Shown piece after piece: positions 59,714 to 64,000 of a stretch of 64,000 nucleotides of DNA. Where the stretch lies: the NCBI RefSeq assembly GCF_000764305.2, contig NW_025939589.1, positions 1 through 64,000 on the forward strand, given 5' to 3'. Made by a program: the position numbers and the translations under genes. The stretch comes from Hyalella azteca (Eukaryota; Arthropoda; Malacostraca; Amphipoda; Hyalellidae). The notes beneath the pieces were generated by a model, which worked only from the letters and a program-made list of their open reading frames with translations, ran no database searches and had not been told where the DNA came from. Each line of letters starts with the position of its first letter. The first letter of the stretch is position 1.

Positions 59714-60462
59714 AGTCAGTCGAAGTGAAAGAAACGTAATGTAGAAATTCATACTATTATACTAGCTAGCAACTTCAGACAGTACCGGTATGTCACTAAA
59801 AAATACACTTAATAAAGGGAAAATTAACATTACACGGATTAAACACGATACTACTAAAACATGTCACAGCAACAAAACCGATATAAAAACCAATATCAAA
59901 TTCATACTGGGTAAGAATAAAATTACGGAATTTGTTTTTCAGAAGAATTTGGATTTAGTTTTTCCTTTCAAATCGTCCGGCGACTCGTTAAAATATTTTA
60001 CACAATTGAAAACTGTACCATGTTTTTCAAATTTCCAAGCGAACGGCGGTAAATTAAAGCGAGCGTCTCTGGTATTAAAGGGATGGCGAGGAACATGAGG
60101 GACGAAGAAAGATTCAAAAGACGTTTGTCACGAAAAAGTGCCCTTTTTATGAATTATAAAAGCTTANAGATTTCTTGCATGACGTTTTCTTTGCACCATG
60201 TCTGTAAGTTAAAAAGATGCCCAATTATAAAATTAATTGAAGGAACTCTCTAAATATTAAAACGTCAGACATTTTTATTACACAACATCTATTTTAATTT
60301 GTAAAGTATGTGATAATGAATAATGAATTCCATAATGAATGAACCATAATGAGTAGATTCTTCCGCATAAATATTTTTTGGCACATTTATAAAAGGTCGA
60401 TTCTAACGCTTTTATTTGCGAGTATAAAAAAATAACCGACTAGAAAATTTAAATGGTCAATC
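59714..60462. other. unassigned; one ambiguous base
   Basis: A Lys/Asn/Thr-rich 102-codon frame (59790-60098) has no known domain. Position 60167 is an n, so a frame here could be affected by assembly quality. Confidence 0.4.
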
Positions 60463-60882
60463 TTGTTAGTGAGACGGTTTTGGCCGCTCATCAATGATAT
60501 TTTGGGCGCTGGAATAACAATAATACATTTTTCACCTCACCAATTCAACATCCACATCGAAATCTTCGAGAAGTTCTTGCGACTTGGATCGAAGAGCTCC
60601 AAGTATCATGAGTGCGACAGGTATGGAGTAACTGACATTTTTCGGAGCATCTGTTCTGGATTTATGCGAATGGGCGGAAGCTATACTGACCTCTGGAAAT
60701 GTCAGAGGAGCCTCAAAATTGGGGACATCTGGAGGGCAATCTCACCGCATCACGTCGATTGCCCTCCGCCGGTCCGCCGATCGACTGCTTGCCAGCGGCC
60801 GCAACGACGAAGCTTCTGCTGGGCGTGCTGGCGCTACCAGAGTGAGTCGATGTTAGGTTCGGGCCTCGCAGGCTATGAATGA
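60463..60882 (+). CDS. uncharacterised 139-codon frame crossing a GC-rich foldback
   Basis: This is one of the longest plus-strand frames. It starts MLVRRFWPLINDILGAGITI with a hydrophobic first 20 residues, continues through FEKFLRLGSKSSKYHECDRYGV (seen in parts), and ends in a Cys/Trp/Arg-rich tail coded by a GC- and CpG-rich patch (60725-60835). Inside that patch GGAGGGCAATC (60731-60741) is an exact inverse of GATTGCCCTCC (60757-60767). I recognise no family. The composition shift suggests either an exon or a patch of different origin; the frame may be chance. Confidence 0.2.
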   Translation: MLVRRFWPLINDILGAGITIIHFSPHQFNIHIEIFEKFLRLGSKSSKYHECDRYGVTDIFRSICSGFMRMGGSYTDLWKCQRSLKIGDIWRAISPHHVDCPPPVRRSTACQRPQRRSFCWACWRYQSESMLGSGLAGYE

Positions 60883-62335
60883 TGATTCCTCATCTTCTTG
60901 GTCCTGTAGGCACGCGGCGAGATTGAAAATTGTCGGAAAAATGTTCCGAGTTGAACGACTGACGGAATTTTTTTTTAATTTCGGTCTAGAGATTATTTGG
61001 AACGCTATCGTTCCGTTAAGAAAGTAAAAAAGAAAAAAATGTAAGAAAGAACTTTCGATATTTTCGTAGTTGGGAAAGATTGATCCGAAGGACCATTTAT
61101 GAAGCAACCCTTGACTGAAAACGTGCGAGATTAAAATTGGAAAAATATTTTTAAGGCATATTTTGGTAGAAACATTATCACTTAACTCATTTCCTATCTG
61201 TATGTTGAATTATGCGTAGTATTTGTCCAGTGCTAACGTAAAGGCGGAAAATGTTCAACTCCCGAGCTCCATATATCAAAATTTATGACCTCAATTGATT
61301 TATTTAGAAGCAGCTAAGAGAAATCAGGTAGATGCAGTCAGGAGTCGATGGTTGGAAGGAAAAAGTCATATTCACTGGAATTTTCTTCCATTATTCGCAC
61401 CCTCTTGTGTTGCCGTGTTTTCTTCCTCAATAAAATTTGGAGCACGTTGTTATTTTTGCTGGAAGTGCTGGAGCGTCGCTTGGGGCCGTTCTATTTTTTT
61501 CTGAAGCTCTGAACGTACAATATCTGAATTCTTGCGCTCGTTTCGGCGCCATCAATAAGCTCTTAAAATCGAAAGTTATGAAAATGCATCAAGAAACTCG
61601 TCAACACTTATCATATTCTTAAAATGATATTCAAGAGTTAGTGTTAAATCTGTATCTAAATATGTTGAGTATGTGATAATCGAGAAAAATTAGATAACGC
61701 GAGATTTTCATTAAGGGTCTGGGCAATTTTCTTATGAAAATATTAAAACAGTTAATTGTTCAATGTCCTATGAAGTTTACTACAAAATTGTAGTTTTCAG
61801 TTGCTTTTCACAAAAACATTACAATTAATCACACTGAACTAAGAAATTTTGAATAAAATTTTTAACCAATTAATTACAAATCCTAATAATTGTTCCTTTT
61901 AACGTTTAACCTTCTGAAGAAAACATGCTTCAAGCCCGACCTTCTAGAATTATTGATGACCTGATGCAGAGTCGAGCTCTGCACGCTATAAAACACCGGC
62001 AGTCTAGCTAATTCAACGGACAGGTTATTAATGCAATTGGCGACTTTAATACGAAGGGTAAAAGTGAGCTTCGTGAGCTGATGGGGGAATAATTTTAACA
62101 TTCGCGAATACTAAATAAGATGTCGCACAACAGCTGTCGTTCTTAGTTTGCTGTAGGAGCATTTCATTTGATCTTTTTTGAAGAGCAAAATATTATTATT
62201 TTGTGCAGTTTCTTGTTTAGCCATATTTTCTAATTATCATGGATAAAGGAAACTTGTTGTGTTCAGATGCTTGAGTCCTGACAATACAAGATGAGATTAA
62301 TTCCTAATAAATGTCAGTTTAGTAGGAAAATAAAC
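60883..62335. other. no recognisable gene
   Basis: AT-rich; frames of 60-84 codons without motifs. Confidence 0.5.
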
Positions 62336-62866
62336 TTACCTACAAGGAAATTCGGTTACGAAATGTAAACTTTTCAGGGAAATTTTTGTTTCTAAAATAA
62401 ATTTCCAGCATGGATATCTGAAATATACATTAAAATTTTCTAAGTTTACACAATTAATCTTAATTTTACAATCCTCCAATTCAGTATCGATTAGAAAATT
62501 CGCTAAAATGGCACTCGTGAGAAATTCTCTATTGAGAAATTCTATCGTGAGAAATTCACTCGAGAGAAACTTTTCTTCGCTGCTGACATCACGACTGCTC
62601 ACCACCTCCGTTCGATGCACGCCTATATTAGTGTCTGCATGCACCGTTTCTCCTCCATGGAAATGCTGGTGTGCGTCGAGTGAACATTTGTACGAATATT
62701 TACCCCCGTGTACGCAGTGCAAAACCGTTATCCCGACGCTCCAATAGCGTTGACAGCTGTTGCAAATATCTGTCATCATGAATGACAAATCCAATTTGTC
62801 TAAAACAGAATTTTCGATCTCAGCGTTCGTTAAAATCAGAATCCAGTCCAATGGCAGCCGATTCAA
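62336..62866 (-). CDS. longest open frame, 176 codons, with a pentapeptide repeat
   Basis: This minus-strand frame is the longest in the window. It starts MNRLPLDWILILTNAEIENS, has a Cys/His-bearing middle (DICNSCQRYW, HCVHGGKYSYKCSLDAHQHFHGGE seen in parts), then a repeat of five residues, SSEFL TIEFL NREFL, from a 15-bp minisatellite. The C-x2-C and Cys/His spacing does not match a zinc finger I can name. The plus strand is also open (62508-62747), so at most one is likely real. No splice or promoter evidence supports this strand. Confidence 0.2.
   Translation of the reverse strand: MNRLPLDWILILTNAEIENSVLDKLDLSFMMTDICNSCQRYWSVGITVLHCVHGGKYSYKCSLDAHQHFHGGETVHADTNIGVHRTEVVSSRDVSSEEKFLSSEFLTIEFLNREFLTSAILANFLIDTELEDCKIKINCVNLENFNVYFRYPCWKFILETKISLKSLHFVTEFPCR
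62508..62747 (+). CDS. candidate exon starting with a mitochondrial-type presequence
   Basis: The ATG has a good context (GCTAAAATGG). The first 37 residues (MALVRNSLLRNSIVRNSLER, then NFSSLLTSRLLTTSVRC) have Arg at 5, 10, 15, 20, 29 and 36, many Ser/Leu and a single acidic residue. That is the composition of an amphipathic mitochondrial targeting peptide, and the RLLTTS end resembles such presequences before cleavage. Four of the Args come from a 15-bp tandem repeat (xxRNS). The remaining 42 residues are Cys/Pro-rich and match nothing I know, and no convincing splice donor is seen. It could be a first exon, or a repeat that imitates a presequence. Confidence 0.22.
   Translation: MALVRNSLLRNSIVRNSLERNFSSLLTSRLLTTSVRCTPILVSACTVSPPWKCWCASSEHLYEYLPPCTQCKTVIPTLQ
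62519..62580. repeat. 15-bp tandem repeat, four units
   Basis: GAGAAATTCTCTATT-type units start at 62519, 62534, 62549 and 62564. They keep both the plus (RNS) and minus (EFL) frames open. Confidence 0.93.
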
Positions 62867-63442
62867 AACATTGCAGGGAATCCATTTTTGCAGAACTTCA
62901 TTGAGGCGTGCGGTTGCCTAGGGAACACTTTTTAGCATCACCATCTCCATGCATTCATTCATTTTATCATTCCGGTTAAAAGCCCCATAAAAAATTCAAG
63001 CATTATTGAATTAGGATCAATCACGTATTATTTTAGTTAATTTGATTATGAAACATTTAGCTAGTGGCTTTGGCTAGGGTAAAGCAATAGTTGATAGAGA
63101 TTGCTTCTGCAACTTTGTAAGCAGATATTGAATTATACATACAAATTCTAACATTTCTACACTCTAATTTGAGTGATATCTTACGATATTTGAATACTTT
63201 GAACAAAACCACTGCGAGCTTACATGCATATATTTAAACCAGCACGACATATTCGTATTCGAACGTCGTATTGGTGTTATAAATCAACTTACGAGGTTTA
63301 ATTAATATTTATCAATACGACTAATCGATAATCAATAGTTAGAATGCCATCCTGTCATTAGAACGATGACCTGAAATATCTGCAGGCCAGTCTTTTCCAC
63401 GGAGCATCCTCGTGATTCAGAGAAATGCTTCGACATCTAACG
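62867..63442. other. no recognisable gene
   Basis: AT-rich unique sequence; nothing supported. Confidence 0.5.
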
Positions 63443-63502
63443 AAGGATACGTTTGTATCCCTCTCGGCCTCCAAGGATACACTTGTATCCCTCTCTACCT
63501 CG
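63443..63502. repeat. 30-bp tandem duplication with foldback units
   Basis: AAGGATACGTTTGTATCCCT (63443) and AAGGATACACTTGTATCCCT (63473) start two 30-bp units. Each contains GGATAC...GTATCC, a 6-bp-arm hairpin. It stays in frame in all the overlapping short frames here, giving DTxVSLS on the plus strand and RDTxVS on the minus strand. Confidence 0.92.
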
Positions 63503-64000
63503 CAGTTCTTGTTAAACTCAAACTGCTTATTTGCTTGCTTGTTTCTGGCGCTGGCAACTCGAGCGCATATGGCGCGTATTTGCCCGGCCATCGTTTGCCC
63601 GGCACGCATTGACTTGTCAGAACCTCACTTGGTGTTGCCGACGTGCTCACCGGGCCCTAAACATTGCAGTGTCGACCCAAATTGTTCCAGACAACGCGCG
63701 ACTTTCCGCAACGAAGAGAATAAATTCAATTACTTTCTTGAAGCGTAAACCAAAAAGGAGTTCACCGTCACATTGCGAGTGAAACATCTTTCGCTGACAC
63801 GTTTTCTCGAGAAGAGAGATAAGAAAAATGTGAATAGATTTGGAGGACTCTGATGTACCTATTTGGAATGAAATTATCACCAGTCATCAGAAGCAGTTCA
63901 TTTACTTCTACTTCCTTTTGCTCAGTTATTTCATCACAGATCTGAAACAGTTAGAATTTGCACGAAATTTTTTTTCGAGAGGCTACTCGTATTTTAAAAT
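63503..64000. other. no recognisable gene
   Basis: Three overlapping plus-strand frames (66, 107 and 83 codons) and one minus-strand frame cover a GC-richer patch at 63540-63720. Having all these frames open at once suggests repeat-driven or chance openness; no domain is recognised. Confidence 0.45.

Overview
The window reads as AT-rich, gene-poor nuclear DNA from an invertebrate animal, most likely an arthropod, although the sequence alone does not fix the lineage. The evidence is the absence of operon-like coding, the lack of any long open frame (the longest is 176 codons), decayed animal retroelements (a CR1/L2-type non-LTR tail and Penelope-like elements with a GIY-YIG endonuclease), a fragment of a SWIM/YqaJ-type transposon-associated protein, and many minisatellites. 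I could identify no intact host gene. The window is best read as intergenic or intronic DNA, with a few weak candidate exons.

Layout. 0-1 kb: frameshifted 3' end of a CR1/L2-like retrotransposon and a possible MITE. 3.2-3.9 kb: fragment of a SWIM/YqaJ-type protein gene (minus strand), next to a doubtful THAP-like start (plus strand). 4.3-5.1 kb: 41-bp minisatellite of about 17 units with higher-order structure. 5.8-6.2 kb: CpG-rich open frame. 7.6-8.7 kb: 35-bp minisatellite followed by three decayed Penelope-like 3' termini. 9.8-13.6 kb: degenerate tandem arrays and two oppositely oriented copies of an unnamed interspersed repeat. 14.6-14.9 kb: 58-bp satellite interrupted by a roughly 50-bp CR1 tail with an apparent target-site duplication. 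16-29 kb: mostly featureless, with small duplications and weak exon candidates. 30.46-32.14 kb: the clearest element, two 5'-truncated Penelope-like copies arranged head to head as a 1.67-kb inverted repeat. 33.8 kb: a perfect 45-bp hairpin. 36.8-39.0 kb: two weak exon candidates ending at GTAAGT donors, one preceded by a TATA box. 39-51 kb: AT-rich and featureless apart from small repeats. 51.3-52.1 kb: degenerate palindromic repeat field. 54-64 kb: small inverted and direct duplications, a 70-bp sequence duplicated 2.3 kb apart, and open frames with in-frame repeat expansions, one starting like a mitochondrial presequence.

No coordinated set of genes is visible. The best follow-up targets are the Penelope-like inverted pair with its hammerhead-like motif (intact core in one copy, mutated in the other), the perfect 45-bp hairpin, and the satellite containing a micro-insertion of a retrotransposon tail. 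All identities given come from recognising motifs by eye; no database search was made.
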